A DNA stretch of 64,000 nt from CAVQEK01 sp964596645 (GCA_964596645.1 CAZQVB010000020.1:22207-86206), one strand, 5' to 3'. Positions 15,612 to 25,016 are shown, numbered from the stretch's first letter. A program made the numbers and translations. The notes: generated by a model not told the origin, from the sequence alone.

Positions 15612-16190
15612 TTGAATGTAGGACTTTTCTTTGGTTCGTTTAATCCTGTGCATGTGGGCCACCTCATCATTGCCCAGGCCATGCTCGACAATGCCCGGCT
15701 GGACGAGGTATGGTTTGTGGTATCGCCACAAAACCCGTTTAAGAAAAATAAGTCGTTGGCCCACGAGTTCGACCGGGTAGACATGGTGGAGCGCGCCATA
15801 GAAGACAATGACCGCTTCAAGGTGAGCGATGTGGAGCTGCATATGCCCAGGCCGAGCTACACCGTGCATACCATGGCACACTTCAGAGAAAAATTTCCGC
15901 AACATCTGTTCCGGCTCATCATTGGCTCCGACAACCTCAAGGGCTTTCGAAGGTGGAAAAACCACCGCGTGATATTGCAGGATTTCGGCCTGCTGGTATA
16001 CCCACGGCCCGGTGCAGAGGAAGCGGCCGATGCGTGGAAGGATGAGCCAAATATTCAATTGATCGATGCTCCCTTGCTCAACATATCGGCCACCTATGTG
16101 CGCAAGCGCATCAAATCAGGCCAATCGATCAGGTACATTGTACATGACAAAACCGCCGAGCTGATTGCCGACCGGCGCCTGTTCCTGTAG
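15612..16190 (+). CDS. nadD: Nicotinate-nucleotide adenylyltransferase
   Basis: A 192-residue nucleotidyltransferase that makes deamido-NAD from nicotinate mononucleotide and ATP. The N-terminus carries the motif FFGSFNPVHVGH and the C-terminus the ISATYVRKRI motif, both diagnostic. The start is a TTG at 15612, because the family motif begins only five residues later. It ends the collinear block that starts at nusB. Confidence 0.95.
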   Translation: MNVGLFFGSFNPVHVGHLIIAQAMLDNARLDEVWFVVSPQNPFKKNKSLAHEFDRVDMVERAIEDNDRFKVSDVELHMPRPSYTVHTMAHFREKFPQHLFRLIIGSDNLKGFRRWKNHRVILQDFGLLVYPRPGAEEAADAWKDEPNIQLIDAPLLNISATYVRKRIKSGQSIRYIVHDKTAELIADRRLFL

Positions 16191-16205
16191 TAGAGCAGCG
16201 ATGAT

Positions 16206-16224
16206 CGGCCACGGCGCGTGGCCG
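16206..16224. terminator. GC-rich hairpin between convergent nadD and frr
   Basis: Perfect 8-bp arms CGGCCACG and CGTGGCCG with a GCG loop, just after the nadD stop. The nearest T run (TTTTTT at about 16247) is over 20 nt away, so this is not a textbook intrinsic terminator. It may still insulate the two convergent transcripts. Confidence 0.4.
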
Positions 16225-16265
16225 TGGCCGCCGGTGTGGGAGGAGCTTTTTTGCAGAATCAGGGA

Positions 16266-16826
16266 TTATACCGTCATAATCTCCTTTTCCTTTGCCTCTA
16301 TCAGGTCGTCTATTTTTTTTATGTAGGCATCGGTGAGGCCTTGCACACGATCTTCGGCCTTTTTTACCGCATCTTCCGACACGTGTTCTTTCAGCAGCTG
16401 CCGCAGGCTGTCGTTGGCATCTTTGCGTACGTTGCGAATGCTTATTTTGCCCTGCTCTGCTTCGTGCTTGGTTTGTTTCACCAGATCTCTGCGGCGCTCC
16501 TCGGTAAGCGGCGGTATGTTGAGCCTAATTTGCTCGCCGTCATTTTGTGGGTTTAGGCCGAGATCGCTGTTGATGATGGCGCGCTCTATGTCGCTCACCA
16601 TACGCTTTTCCCATGGTTTTATGGCCAATGTGCGGGCGTCGGGTGCAGTGACCGATGCCACCTGCTGCAGTGGGGTGGCATTGCCGTAGTAGTCCACCAT
16701 GATGCCATCGAGCATATTGGGCAATGCCCGGCCGGCCCTGATTTTGGCCAGCGAGTGCACCACATGCTGCAACGATTTCTCCATGTTTTCTTTTGCTTCC
16801 TTTACGTATTCTTCCAGTTCTTCCAT
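16266..16826 (-). CDS. frr: Ribosome recycling factor
   Basis: A 186-residue protein that, with EF-G, splits post-termination ribosomes. The characteristic IRAGRALPNMLDGIMVDYYG and the C-terminal RNVRKDANDSLRQL helix are present; length is normal. It lies downstream of pyrH on the same strand, the common bacterial order, with a 115-bp gap. Confidence 0.96.
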   Translation of the reverse strand: MEELEEYVKEAKENMEKSLQHVVHSLAKIRAGRALPNMLDGIMVDYYGNATPLQQVASVTAPDARTLAIKPWEKRMVSDIERAIINSDLGLNPQNDGEQIRLNIPPLTEERRRDLVKQTKHEAEQGKISIRNVRKDANDSLRQLLKEHVSEDAVKKAEDRVQGLTDAYIKKIDDLIEAKEKEIMTV

Positions 16827-16941
16827 TACTGCATAGTTTATGTCTTATCCATCAGAAGCTTCCGAAGCGTAAAACGTGCCTCACAAAGCATCTTCAATAT
16901 TTCAACTCTTTTTATCCAGACCGGCACGAGACTGACGCTGA

Positions 16942-17646
16942 TCAGTTCACCAGCGTGCCTACTTCTTCACCCTCCACTATTTTGCGCAGGTTGCCGGGTT
17001 TGTTCATGTCGAACACAATGATGGGCAGGTTATTTTCCTGGCAAAGCGTGAAGGCCGTCATATCCATCACATTCAGTCCGTGCTTCAGCACATCCTGAAA
17101 GCTGATGTTGGAGAAGCGGGTGGCGGTAGGGTCTTTCTCCGGATCGGCCGTGTATATGCCATCTACCCGTGTTCCCTTAAGCACGGCATCGGCTTCTATT
17201 TCAATGGCACGCAAGCTGGCGGCGGAGTCGGTGGTGAAATATGGATTGCCTGTGCCTGCTCCGAAAATGACCACACGGCCTTTTTCCAAATGCCTGAGCG
17301 CCCTTCTGCGTATGAACAGCTCGCACACCTGATCTATCTTAATGCCCGACATCAACCGCGTAACCAAGCCGCCTTTTTCCAGCGCGCTCTGTAAAGCCAT
17401 GGCGTTGATCACCGTGGCCAACATGCCCATATAGTCGCCCTGCACACGGTCTATGCCGGACTTCACCGCCGTGATGCCGCGAAAGATGTTACCCCCGCCA
17501 ATGACGATGGCCAGCTCTACGCCCAGCTCCTTTACCTTGCTTATCTCTGTAGTGTATTGCTCCAGCCGGTCGGGGTCTATGCCATATTGCTGCGTACCCA
17601 TCAAGGCCTCGCCACTGAGTTTTAGTAGAATGCGTTTAAACTTCAT
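16942..17646 (-). CDS. pyrH: UMP kinase
   Basis: A 234-residue hexameric bacterial UMP kinase of the amino acid kinase fold, making UDP from UMP. Markers are LKLSGEALMG at the N-terminus, VIGGGNIFRG, and the nucleotide-binding FGAGTGNPYFTTDSAA. The promoter at 17667-17699 would leave a very short leader. With frr it forms a pyrH-frr unit. Confidence 0.96.
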   Translation of the reverse strand: MKFKRILLKLSGEALMGTQQYGIDPDRLEQYTTEISKVKELGVELAIVIGGGNIFRGITAVKSGIDRVQGDYMGMLATVINAMALQSALEKGGLVTRLMSGIKIDQVCELFIRRRALRHLEKGRVVIFGAGTGNPYFTTDSAASLRAIEIEADAVLKGTRVDGIYTADPEKDPTATRFSNISFQDVLKHGLNVMDMTAFTLCQENNLPIIVFDMNKPGNLRKIVEGEEVGTLVN

Positions 17647-17666
17647 TGGAGCGGGTTTTGGTTGGG

Positions 17667-17699
17667 CAAATATAATATTGTGCGCGCAGTAACCTCAAA
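17667..17699 (-). promoter_or_regulatory. Promoter of pyrH-frr
   Basis: On the minus strand, TTTG (17699-17696), a 21-bp spacer and TATATTTG (17674-17667) match the Bacteroidota housekeeping promoter exactly. The start of transcription would be about 15 nt before the pyrH ATG. Confidence 0.7.
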
Positions 17700-17750
17700 A
17701 AAAATCTGAAAAGGCTGCTGTAGTTGACTTATGGTTGGGGTATCTGCCAC

Positions 17751-18248
17751 TTAAAATTGAATGAGCAATTGATTCTTCTCCACATTCATTCCGCTTTGCA
17801 CACATATCTTTTTTACAGTGCCCTTCCCGGGCGATTTAATGCTGTTTTCCATCTTCATGGCCTGCAGCACAATCAATGTTTGGCCTTCCTGTATTGTGTC
17901 TCCTTCCCGCACGGCTATGTCTACTATCTTGCCTGGCATGGGCGACAGTACATCGGGCAATCGGTCAGCACGGGCTTCCGTCATTCCCAATTTTTGCAGC
18001 AGCCTGTCTTTCTCATCTTCCAACTGTACACTGAGCACCTGTGCGCCTATTTTTATGGAAGCTGTGCCGGTAGCCTCGTCGTAGAGCAGCAGTACGGCCA
18101 GGTGGCTTTTGTTGTCGATGATGATGTGGAAGCGCCTGGCATCGATGCGCCGAATATCAATATGGCGCGGCTGGCCATTTACTACCAGGCCGCCATTCAT
18201 TTTTTCTATTCTGTAAATATGTTTTTCAGAAACCTTAGCGTTTATCAT
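17751..18248 (-). CDS. Biotin carboxyl carrier protein, free-standing
   Basis: A 165-residue protein whose C-terminal 70 residues form a biotinyl domain, with the biotinylated Lys132 in QAMKMEN. A proline-containing PMPGKIVDI strand opens the domain. The N-terminal half resembles the linker region of propionyl/acyl-CoA carboxylase alpha chains, so it is an acyl-CoA carboxylase carrier and not the AccB of fatty acid synthesis. No biotin carboxylase or carboxyltransferase is next to it. It could serve a carboxylase encoded elsewhere; pairing with the carboxyltransferase at 59 kb is only possible. Confidence 0.85.
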   Translation of the reverse strand: MINAKVSEKHIYRIEKMNGGLVVNGQPRHIDIRRIDARRFHIIIDNKSHLAVLLLYDEATGTASIKIGAQVLSVQLEDEKDRLLQKLGMTEARADRLPDVLSPMPGKIVDIAVREGDTIQEGQTLIVLQAMKMENSIKSPGKGTVKKICVQSGMNVEKNQLLIQF

Positions 18249-18283
18249 TCATAAAATTTTAAGCAGGAAGCCGCAAAAACAAT

Positions 18284-18291
18284 TACTTTTG
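18284..18291 (+). promoter_or_regulatory. Possible -7 element of the M1 aminopeptidase gene
   Basis: TACTTTTG fits the TAnnTTTG box and is about 45 nt before the GTG start. No TTTG is found at the right distance upstream. It forms one arm of a 7-bp inverted repeat (CGCAAAA/TTTTGCG) in the divergent spacer. Confidence 0.3.
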
Positions 18292-18336
18292 CGCTTCTTT
18301 TTGTAAGCAGTTATCGAGAATAAAGAAATAATATTA

Positions 18337-20889
18337 GTGAAATACCTGTTCCGTTACGCCATCCTTGCGCAGCTTTTTATACTGCCCTTCGCTGCCTGCC
18401 AAACTTCCAAACCTTCGGTCACTACCACCGGCACCAAAGATGCCCAGGCCGTTGCACATGCCCCGGCAGATACCGCACTCATCGTGATAGAAGAGGAAAT
18501 AAAGCGCTACCGGGCAGAGCGCACCCAGGTTTTTGATCTCATACATACCAAGCTAGAGGTTTCTTTCGACTGGCAGAACCAATGGCTGCTGGGCACTGCC
18601 ACCATAGAGCTGGCTCCTTATTTCTACCCGCAAAGCACGCTGGAGCTGGATGCGCGCGGACTGGAAGTGCACCAGGTACATCTGCTCAGTGGCCAAGCTA
18701 CGCGGCCTTTATCTTTTACAAATGATGCGCTGAAACTCCACATCGACCTTGACCGCCAGTACGGTAAAGACGAGAAATTAGTGCTTGAAATACATTACAC
18801 GGCCAAGCCAAATGAACTCGAAGCAGGTGGCAGCAAAGCGATCACCTCCGACAAGGGCCTGTATTTTATCAATCCACTGGGCAATGAGCCGCATAAGCCG
18901 CGGCAGATTTGGACGCAGGGGGAGACGCAATCCAACTCCTGCTGGTTTCCGACCTTAGATGCGCCAAACCAGCGTTGCACACAGGAAATGTATATTACTG
19001 TGGAAAATCACTTTAAGACGCTCTCCAATGGCACACTCATTTACAGCAAAGACAATGGCGACAGCACCCGCACCGACTACTGGAAGATGGACCTGCCACA
19101 CGCCCCCTACCTTTTTATGATGGCCATAGGCGACTATGCCGTGGTAGAAGATGAATGGAAAGATGTGCCGCTCAGCTACTACGTGGAGCCGGTGTACGAG
19201 CCACATGCCAAAGATATTTTTGGGCATACCCGCGAAATGATGGAGTATTTTTCAGAGATACTCGACTACCCCTACCCTTGGTCCAAATACGCACAGGTAG
19301 TGGTGCGCGACTATGTGTCGGGGGCTATGGAAAATACTACGGCCTCTGTCTTTATGGAAGGCGTACAATCTACCCGGCGCGAGCTCATCGACTACGACTG
19401 GGACTACATCATAGCCCACGAGCTTTTTCATCAGTGGTTTGGCGATCTGGTGACCTGTGAGTCGTGGTCGAACCTGCCGCTGAACGAGGCCTTTGCTACC
19501 TATGGAGAGTACCTTTGGAAGGTGCACAAATATGGTAAAGATGAAGGCGACCTGCAGCTTTATGAAGAACTGCAGAGCTATCTGGGTGAGGCTGAAAGCA
19601 AAAAGGAAGACCTGATCAGGTTTTATTATAAAGACGAGCAGGACATGTTCGACAACCACTCTTATGCCAAAGGCGGGCTGATACTGCATTTGCTGCGCCA
19701 AGAGCTGGGCGATGATGCCTTCTTCAAATCACTGAACTACTACCTGACCGAGCACGCCTATAATGCGGTGGAAGTGCACGAGCTCAGACTTGCCTTTGAG
19801 CACATCAGCGGCAAAGATCTGAATCCTTTTTTCAACCAGTGGTTTCTCTCCGCCGGCCACCCCGAGCTGCGGGTGAGCCACTCCTACAACGACAGCCTTG
19901 GACTGGCTACAGTAAGTGTGCTCCAGACACAAAACATGGAACTGTACCCCGTGTACCGGCTTCCACTCAGCATCGACGTGTGGCACAACGGTAGCAGCCG
20001 TCGCCACCAGGTGGAGGTGAACACAAAATATCAGGAGTTCACTTTCGAAGCAGACAGCCGGCCTGATCTGGTTGTCTTTGATCCGGAGCATCACCTGCTG
20101 GGCACCATCGATCGTGTAGGCTTTAGTGCTGCAGACATGGCGCTGATGTACCGGAACTACCCGAACAATATGCGGCCGAGGTTGGCAGCCATTGAGTATT
20201 TTCTGGAAAATGAAGTAGAGAATCCTGACCTGTTTCGCACAGCGCTGAACGATTCTTTTTGGACCATCCGCCAGGCAGCGCTTAAGTATTTCGAAAATGA
20301 TACATCCGCTAATTTTGCCCGGGTGCAGGAGCAGGTGATCGATTTGGCGCTCAACGATAGCAGCTCGCAAGTGCGCAGCCAGGCACTCGCGGTATTGAAC
20401 AGCATCTCCAGCGATCGCTACTGGCAGACCATGGAGTCGGCATTGTACGACTCGTCGTATGGCGTGGCGGGTGAGGCATTGTACGGTTATCTACAGTCGT
20501 CGGCACCAGAAAAAGAGGAGGTGATACGGCATTTTCTATCGGAAAGCAATTTCAATATTATGGCCACCCTGGCCGACTACTTCGTGCAGCAACAAGATTA
20601 TGACAGGGCCGACTGGTTCTTTCAGAAGCTGGATAGCAGCACGGGCACCGATCTGTGGTTTATGACCCGGCTGCTGGGCCTGTACCTGCTAGAGGCCCCG
20701 GAGCCATTGGCCAGGCGCGGCATACAGGCGCTGGCCGAGCTGGCTGAGCACCAGACACAGTACATCAACCGGCTGGCAGCATACCAGTCGCTGGAGCTGA
20801 TGGCCGACCACTCTGGAGTGAACGACCTGCTGAAGAAAATAAAAGCCAGCGAGAAAGATGAGAGACTGCTGGAATACTACCAAAACTGA
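18337..20889 (+). CDS. M1 family metallopeptidase (aminopeptidase N-like) lipoprotein
   Basis: An 850-residue zinc aminopeptidase. The start is a GTG at 18337, because it opens a lipoprotein signal (hydrophobic run, then LPFAAC with the lipid Cys). The N-terminal saddle domain leads to the substrate motif GAMEN and the zinc site HELFH (His361, Glu362, His365) plus Glu384 in LPLNEAF, the exact HExxH-x18-E spacing. The last 250 residues are helical and resemble HEAT repeats. It would trim amino acids from peptides at the periplasmic or outer-membrane surface. It stands alone, divergent from the biotin carrier gene. Confidence 0.94.
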   Translation: MKYLFRYAILAQLFILPFAACQTSKPSVTTTGTKDAQAVAHAPADTALIVIEEEIKRYRAERTQVFDLIHTKLEVSFDWQNQWLLGTATIELAPYFYPQSTLELDARGLEVHQVHLLSGQATRPLSFTNDALKLHIDLDRQYGKDEKLVLEIHYTAKPNELEAGGSKAITSDKGLYFINPLGNEPHKPRQIWTQGETQSNSCWFPTLDAPNQRCTQEMYITVENHFKTLSNGTLIYSKDNGDSTRTDYWKMDLPHAPYLFMMAIGDYAVVEDEWKDVPLSYYVEPVYEPHAKDIFGHTREMMEYFSEILDYPYPWSKYAQVVVRDYVSGAMENTTASVFMEGVQSTRRELIDYDWDYIIAHELFHQWFGDLVTCESWSNLPLNEAFATYGEYLWKVHKYGKDEGDLQLYEELQSYLGEAESKKEDLIRFYYKDEQDMFDNHSYAKGGLILHLLRQELGDDAFFKSLNYYLTEHAYNAVEVHELRLAFEHISGKDLNPFFNQWFLSAGHPELRVSHSYNDSLGLATVSVLQTQNMELYPVYRLPLSIDVWHNGSSRRHQVEVNTKYQEFTFEADSRPDLVVFDPEHHLLGTIDRVGFSAADMALMYRNYPNNMRPRLAAIEYFLENEVENPDLFRTALNDSFWTIRQAALKYFENDTSANFARVQEQVIDLALNDSSSQVRSQALAVLNSISSDRYWQTMESALYDSSYGVAGEALYGYLQSSAPEKEEVIRHFLSESNFNIMATLADYFVQQQDYDRADWFFQKLDSSTGTDLWFMTRLLGLYLLEAPEPLARRGIQALAELAEHQTQYINRLAAYQSLELMADHSGVNDLLKKIKASEKDERLLEYYQN

Positions 20890-21024
20890 CCTGAGACGCT
20901 CATTTGCGGGTTTTGCACATCGAACTTCTAAAAAACTTCTGTGCTTTTAGCGCGGTATACCAGCTTTTTCTATTTGTTTTTTTTCGCTAATATGCACCAC
21001 TTAGCACTACAATAAACTACCTGT

Positions 21025-22431
21025 ATGGGCGGAGATTATAAAAGGAAAGACGAGTTCAAGTCATTCATAAAGCGGTTCGAAGAACAGGTAAAGAACGATT
21101 CCCTGGAGTTTTATCTGTTGGAAGAATTTGAGGAAATCGTGAACTATTACATCGATCATGCCAGATACAAGCAAGCGTTGAAGGCCTGCAATGTAGCGAT
21201 AGATCAGTACCCTTTTTCTACGGAGCTGATGCTGGACAAAGCACAGGTGCTGTCGAACCTGGAGCGCTACGATGAGAGCATTGAGCTGCTGAACAAGGCG
21301 GCTTCATTGCAGCCCAACGACCCGGAGATCATCATGATGCGTGCCTCCAACTACTCACTCAAGGGTGACTATCTGGCCGCCATTGATGCCTATTTGGAGG
21401 CCGAGCCCTACACCCAGGAGCCTGATGAGCTCTATTACAACATCGGCCTTACCTACCAAAATGCCTTTAAATATGAAGAGGCCATTGGCTATTACAAGCG
21501 AGCCATAGAAAAGAACATCAATCATGAAAACGCGCTGTACGAACTCGCCTACTGCCTCGATGTGACAGGGCAGCTGGAAAAAAGCATTTCGTACTATAAA
21601 AAATTTATAGACCAGGACCCTTACTCGCAGTATGCCTGGTACAACTTGGGCATTGTGTATGCCAAGCTGAACAAATACGAAGAGGCCATTCATGCCTATG
21701 AGTACGCTATACTCATCGATGATAGCTTCGCCTCGGCTTATTTTAATATTGGCAACGCCTATATTCAGACGGAGGCATACTCCAAAGCCATCGATGCCTT
21801 TCGCAAAACTATAGAGAGCGAAGGCCCCAGCGCCGAGGTGTACTGCAGCCTGGCCGAAGCATACGAAAGACTTGAGCACTACGACCTGGCCGTAAAATAC
21901 TATCAAAAGGCCATTAAGCTGGACTCTTTCTATGACGAAGCCTGGTACGGTGTTGGCCATTGCCTCACCAAGCAAGGCAAGTGGTACGAAGCCATTCACT
22001 TTCTGAACCGCGCCCTGAAGCTGGACTGTGAGAACTCCGAGTATTGGAAGAAAGTAGGTGAAGCGGAGTACAATATCGGCAACATCGTATCCAGCCTCGA
22101 TGCGTACGAAGAGGCTTCTTTGCTGGACCCGGAAGACAAGGAAGTGCCGCTCAACTGGTCGTATATATACTACGAACAAGGCGACTACGATAAAGCCGTG
22201 GAAGTAGTGCTCGATGCCATAGAGGAAATGCCCGAAGAATCGGAACTGTACTACCGTGCCACCGCCTATCTCATTTCCGCCGGCAGGTACAAAGAGGCCT
22301 TTACATATTTGGAAAATGCATTAGTTTTGAACTTCGAAAATCATGAGCGCCTCTTTGAGTTTTTCCCAAAACTCGAAACCCAAAAGGCACTTTTTAAGAT
22401 CATCGATCAATTCAGAAAAAAAAATCAATGA
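21025..22431 (+). CDS. Tetratricopeptide repeat protein
   Basis: A 468-residue protein made almost entirely of TPR units. About eleven 34-residue repeats can be followed, for example YDESIELLNKAASLQPNDPE and YAWYNLGIVYAKLNKYEEAI. There is no signal peptide or membrane helix, so it is probably a cytoplasmic scaffold. Its stop overlaps the start of the phosphosulfolactate synthase homologue by 4 nt, suggesting coupled expression. The partner it binds is unknown. Confidence 0.9.
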   Translation: MGGDYKRKDEFKSFIKRFEEQVKNDSLEFYLLEEFEEIVNYYIDHARYKQALKACNVAIDQYPFSTELMLDKAQVLSNLERYDESIELLNKAASLQPNDPEIIMMRASNYSLKGDYLAAIDAYLEAEPYTQEPDELYYNIGLTYQNAFKYEEAIGYYKRAIEKNINHENALYELAYCLDVTGQLEKSISYYKKFIDQDPYSQYAWYNLGIVYAKLNKYEEAIHAYEYAILIDDSFASAYFNIGNAYIQTEAYSKAIDAFRKTIESEGPSAEVYCSLAEAYERLEHYDLAVKYYQKAIKLDSFYDEAWYGVGHCLTKQGKWYEAIHFLNRALKLDCENSEYWKKVGEAEYNIGNIVSSLDAYEEASLLDPEDKEVPLNWSYIYYEQGDYDKAVEVVLDAIEEMPEESELYYRATAYLISAGRYKEAFTYLENALVLNFENHERLFEFFPKLETQKALFKIIDQFRKKNQ

Positions 22432-23204
22432 ACTACTTTCTCAAAGATATACCTGAGCGGACTCCGAAGCCCCGCCAGGTAGGCATTACTATGGCCATGG
22501 ACAAGGGCCTTAGCATACGCGAGACAGAAGACTATCTCAGTGTGGCTGGTGCATATACAGATATTGTGAAGTTTGGCTGGGGCACCTCTTTTGTGATGCC
22601 CAACCTGCAAGAGAAGATAAAAGTGTACGAAGATGCCGGCATACCTACCTACTTCGGCGGCACGCTCTTCGAGGCATTTATTGTGCGCGATCAGTTCGAC
22701 GACTACCGCAGAGTGCTGGACAAGTACAACCTGAAATACGCCGAAGTATCTGACGGCTCTATAGAGCTGGAGCACGAGGCGAAATGTGAATACATTCGCA
22801 AGCTTTCAGATCAGGTGACGGTGCTGTCGGAGGTAGGCTCCAAGGATGTGGACAAAATCATACCGCCTTACAAGTGGATCAAGCTGATGCAGGATGAACT
22901 GGATGCTGGCGCCTGGAAAGTGATCGGCGAGGCGCGGGAAGCTGGCAATGTAGGCTTGTTTCGGTCTACCGGCGAGGTGCGGTCGGGCCTGGTAGAAGAA
23001 ATACTCACAAAAATACCCTTTGAAAAAATAATCTGGGAAGCACCGCAGAAGTCGCAGCAGGTGTTTTTCATCAAGCTGCTGGGCTCCAATGTGAACCTGG
23101 GCAACATAGCCCCCAACGAAGTGATCCCTTTGGAGACGATACGTATCGGCATGCGGGGCGATACCTTTAGCTTCTTTCTCGATCAGAAGGAAGTGAAGCA
23201 ATAG
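22428..23204 (+). CDS. Phosphosulfolactate synthase (ComA family)
   Basis: A 258-residue TIM-barrel protein of the ComA family. In methanogens ComA adds sulfite to phosphoenolpyruvate to give phosphosulfolactate, the first step to coenzyme M. The family blocks DIVKFGWGTSFVMP, GGTLFEAFI, VSDGSIEL and SEVGSKD are clear. Bacteroidota do not make coenzyme M, so the product may feed sulfolactate metabolism or another sulfonate; a link to sulfonolipids of this phylum is possible but untested. It overlaps the TPR gene by 4 nt and is followed by a DUF368 gene after 124 nt. Confidence 0.88.
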   Translation: MNYFLKDIPERTPKPRQVGITMAMDKGLSIRETEDYLSVAGAYTDIVKFGWGTSFVMPNLQEKIKVYEDAGIPTYFGGTLFEAFIVRDQFDDYRRVLDKYNLKYAEVSDGSIELEHEAKCEYIRKLSDQVTVLSEVGSKDVDKIIPPYKWIKLMQDELDAGAWKVIGEAREAGNVGLFRSTGEVRSGLVEEILTKIPFEKIIWEAPQKSQQVFFIKLLGSNVNLGNIAPNEVIPLETIRIGMRGDTFSFFLDQKEVKQ

Positions 23205-23328
23205 GGGTGTATGGCGCATTTTCAGCTTGCACATGCTGCAGCCGTCATCCATCAGATGTTGCCCGCTGCAGCGTCGCTTTTCCGGCTTTTTTGACATCCT
23301 CAGCCCAAACTAACCATCAACTGACATC

Positions 23329-24279
23329 ATGAGATCATTCCGCGATTATTTTTTGCTCTTCCTCAAAGGTGTGAGCATGGGCAGCGCCGATGTAGTACCC
23401 GGAGTATCAGGCGGCACCATCGCCTTCATTACCGGCATTTACGAAACGCTGCTCGACAGCATAAAATCTGTGGACAGGCCTGCATTCCGTATGCTTTTTC
23501 AAGGCAAATTCCGCTTGTTTTGGTCACACATCAATGGCAGCTTTTTGCTCACGTTGTTTCTCGGTATCGCCCTTTCGGTGGTCACACTGGCGCGGGTTAT
23601 CGATTTTTTGCTGGAGGAGTACCCCATACAATTGTGGTCTTTCTTTTTTGGGCTCATCATCATTTCGGCCATTATGGTCTCTAAAGAAATTACCCGCTGG
23701 AACGGCCGTGTGGTGTCGGGCTGGCTGGCGGGTGCCGTATTTGCCTATTTCGTCACGGCGGCTACACCGGCCACTACACCCGACAGCCTGTTTTTCATCT
23801 TCATTTCAGGGGCTGTGGCCATCTGCGCCATGATTTTGCCCGGTATTTCCGGCAGCTTCATCCTGCTCATATTTGGCAAATATGAATTTATCATAAGCGC
23901 TGTGAAAGAGATGGACCTCACGGTGATCGCCGTATTTGGCCTGGGCTGCGTGCTAGGCCTGCTGAGTTTTGCCCGCTTGGTGTCCTGGCTGCTCAAGCAT
24001 TTTCACGACATTATGGTGGCGGTACTGGCGGGCTTCATGATTGGCTCGCTGAACAAGATATGGCCCTGGAAAGAAGTGCTTACGTACCACACCGACCGCC
24101 ACGGCAAAGTGGTGCCGCTCATCGAGAAGAACATAATGCCCACCGAATACCTGGCCAAAACGGGTGAAAGCCCGGAGGTGCTTCCGGCACTGCTCTTCCT
24201 GGCCCTGGGCGTGCTTCTGGTGGTGGCCATAGAAAAAATTGCCCGGCTGCGTGGCGACACCAAAAAGTTTAATCCTTGA
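23329..24279 (+). CDS. DUF368 family membrane protein (undecaprenyl-phosphate translocase type)
   Basis: A 316-residue protein with about eight membrane helices. Its N-terminal SADVVPGVSGGTIAFITGIYE and the middle ICAMILPGISGSFILLIFG are the twin family motifs. The DUF368 member PopT is reported to recycle undecaprenyl phosphate across the inner membrane, so this is a candidate carrier-lipid flippase for wall synthesis. The stop overlaps the aroE start by 4 nt. Confidence 0.9.
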   Translation: MRSFRDYFLLFLKGVSMGSADVVPGVSGGTIAFITGIYETLLDSIKSVDRPAFRMLFQGKFRLFWSHINGSFLLTLFLGIALSVVTLARVIDFLLEEYPIQLWSFFFGLIIISAIMVSKEITRWNGRVVSGWLAGAVFAYFVTAATPATTPDSLFFIFISGAVAICAMILPGISGSFILLIFGKYEFIISAVKEMDLTVIAVFGLGCVLGLLSFARLVSWLLKHFHDIMVAVLAGFMIGSLNKIWPWKEVLTYHTDRHGKVVPLIEKNIMPTEYLAKTGESPEVLPALLFLALGVLLVVAIEKIARLRGDTKKFNP

Positions 24280-25016
24280 TGCGCTTATTTGGATTGATCG
24301 GTTTTCCGCTGGGGCATTCTTTTTCTAAGAAGTACTTCGCAGATAAGTTTGCCAAAGAAAATATAACCAATGCTTCTTACCGCCTTTTCGAAATGCCACG
24401 CATTGAAGCAGTGAACCTGGTATTTGACATGCCCGGTCTGAAAGGTTTCAACGTGACCATCCCCTACAAAGCGGCCATTATGCCTTACCTGAATGCCCTG
24501 GACCAAAGTGCGGAGAAGGTGGGCGCCGTCAATGTGGTGAAGGTGGAAGAAGATGGCACACGGCGTGGCTTCAATAGCGACTACTACGGGTTCAGGGCTT
24601 CTTTGGAAAAATGGCTGCCGCACCAAACTACAGGTGCATTGGTGCTTGGCACAGGCGGCGCGGCACAGGCCGTGAAGGCGGTGCTGCGCGATATGCAGAT
24701 ACCACTGAGTACAGTTTCGCGCGATAGCGCCAAGGCCGATTTTTGTTATGACGATTTGTCGCACCATCCGGATATACTCAACCAACACAAATTGATCGTA
24801 AACACCACGCCTCTTGGCACCTATCCGATCGTGGAAGCCGCACCTGAGCTTCCCTACCACCGCATGGATCACAACTTTTTTCTCTACGACCTGGTGTACA
24901 ACCCGTCGGAGACACTGTTTATGAAAAAGGGGAAGGCTGTGGGCGCCCATGTTAAAAACGGACTGGAAATGCTGGAACTTCAGGCGGAGAAATCCTGGGA
25001 AATATGGAACAGCTAA
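24276..25016 (+). CDS. aroE: Shikimate dehydrogenase
   Basis: A 246-residue NADP-dependent enzyme that reduces 3-dehydroshikimate in aromatic amino acid synthesis. GFPLGHSFSKKYF and the catalytic-lysine loop GFNVTIPYK are present, followed by the nucleotide-binding LVLGTGGAAQAV. Slightly short, as in other Bacteroidota. It is coupled (4-nt overlap) to the DUF368 gene, and its 3' end overlaps the convergent TerB-like gene by 4 nt. Confidence 0.95.
   Translation: MMRLFGLIGFPLGHSFSKKYFADKFAKENITNASYRLFEMPRIEAVNLVFDMPGLKGFNVTIPYKAAIMPYLNALDQSAEKVGAVNVVKVEEDGTRRGFNSDYYGFRASLEKWLPHQTTGALVLGTGGAAQAVKAVLRDMQIPLSTVSRDSAKADFCYDDLSHHPDILNQHKLIVNTTPLGTYPIVEAAPELPYHRMDHNFFLYDLVYNPSETLFMKKGKAVGAHVKNGLEMLELQAEKSWEIWNS

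Noticed and set aside
23235..23272. Two GCTGCAGC palindromes after the phosphosulfolactate synthase gene
   Set aside because: Two copies of an 8-mer 30 bp apart in a short spacer; too little to claim a terminator or operator.
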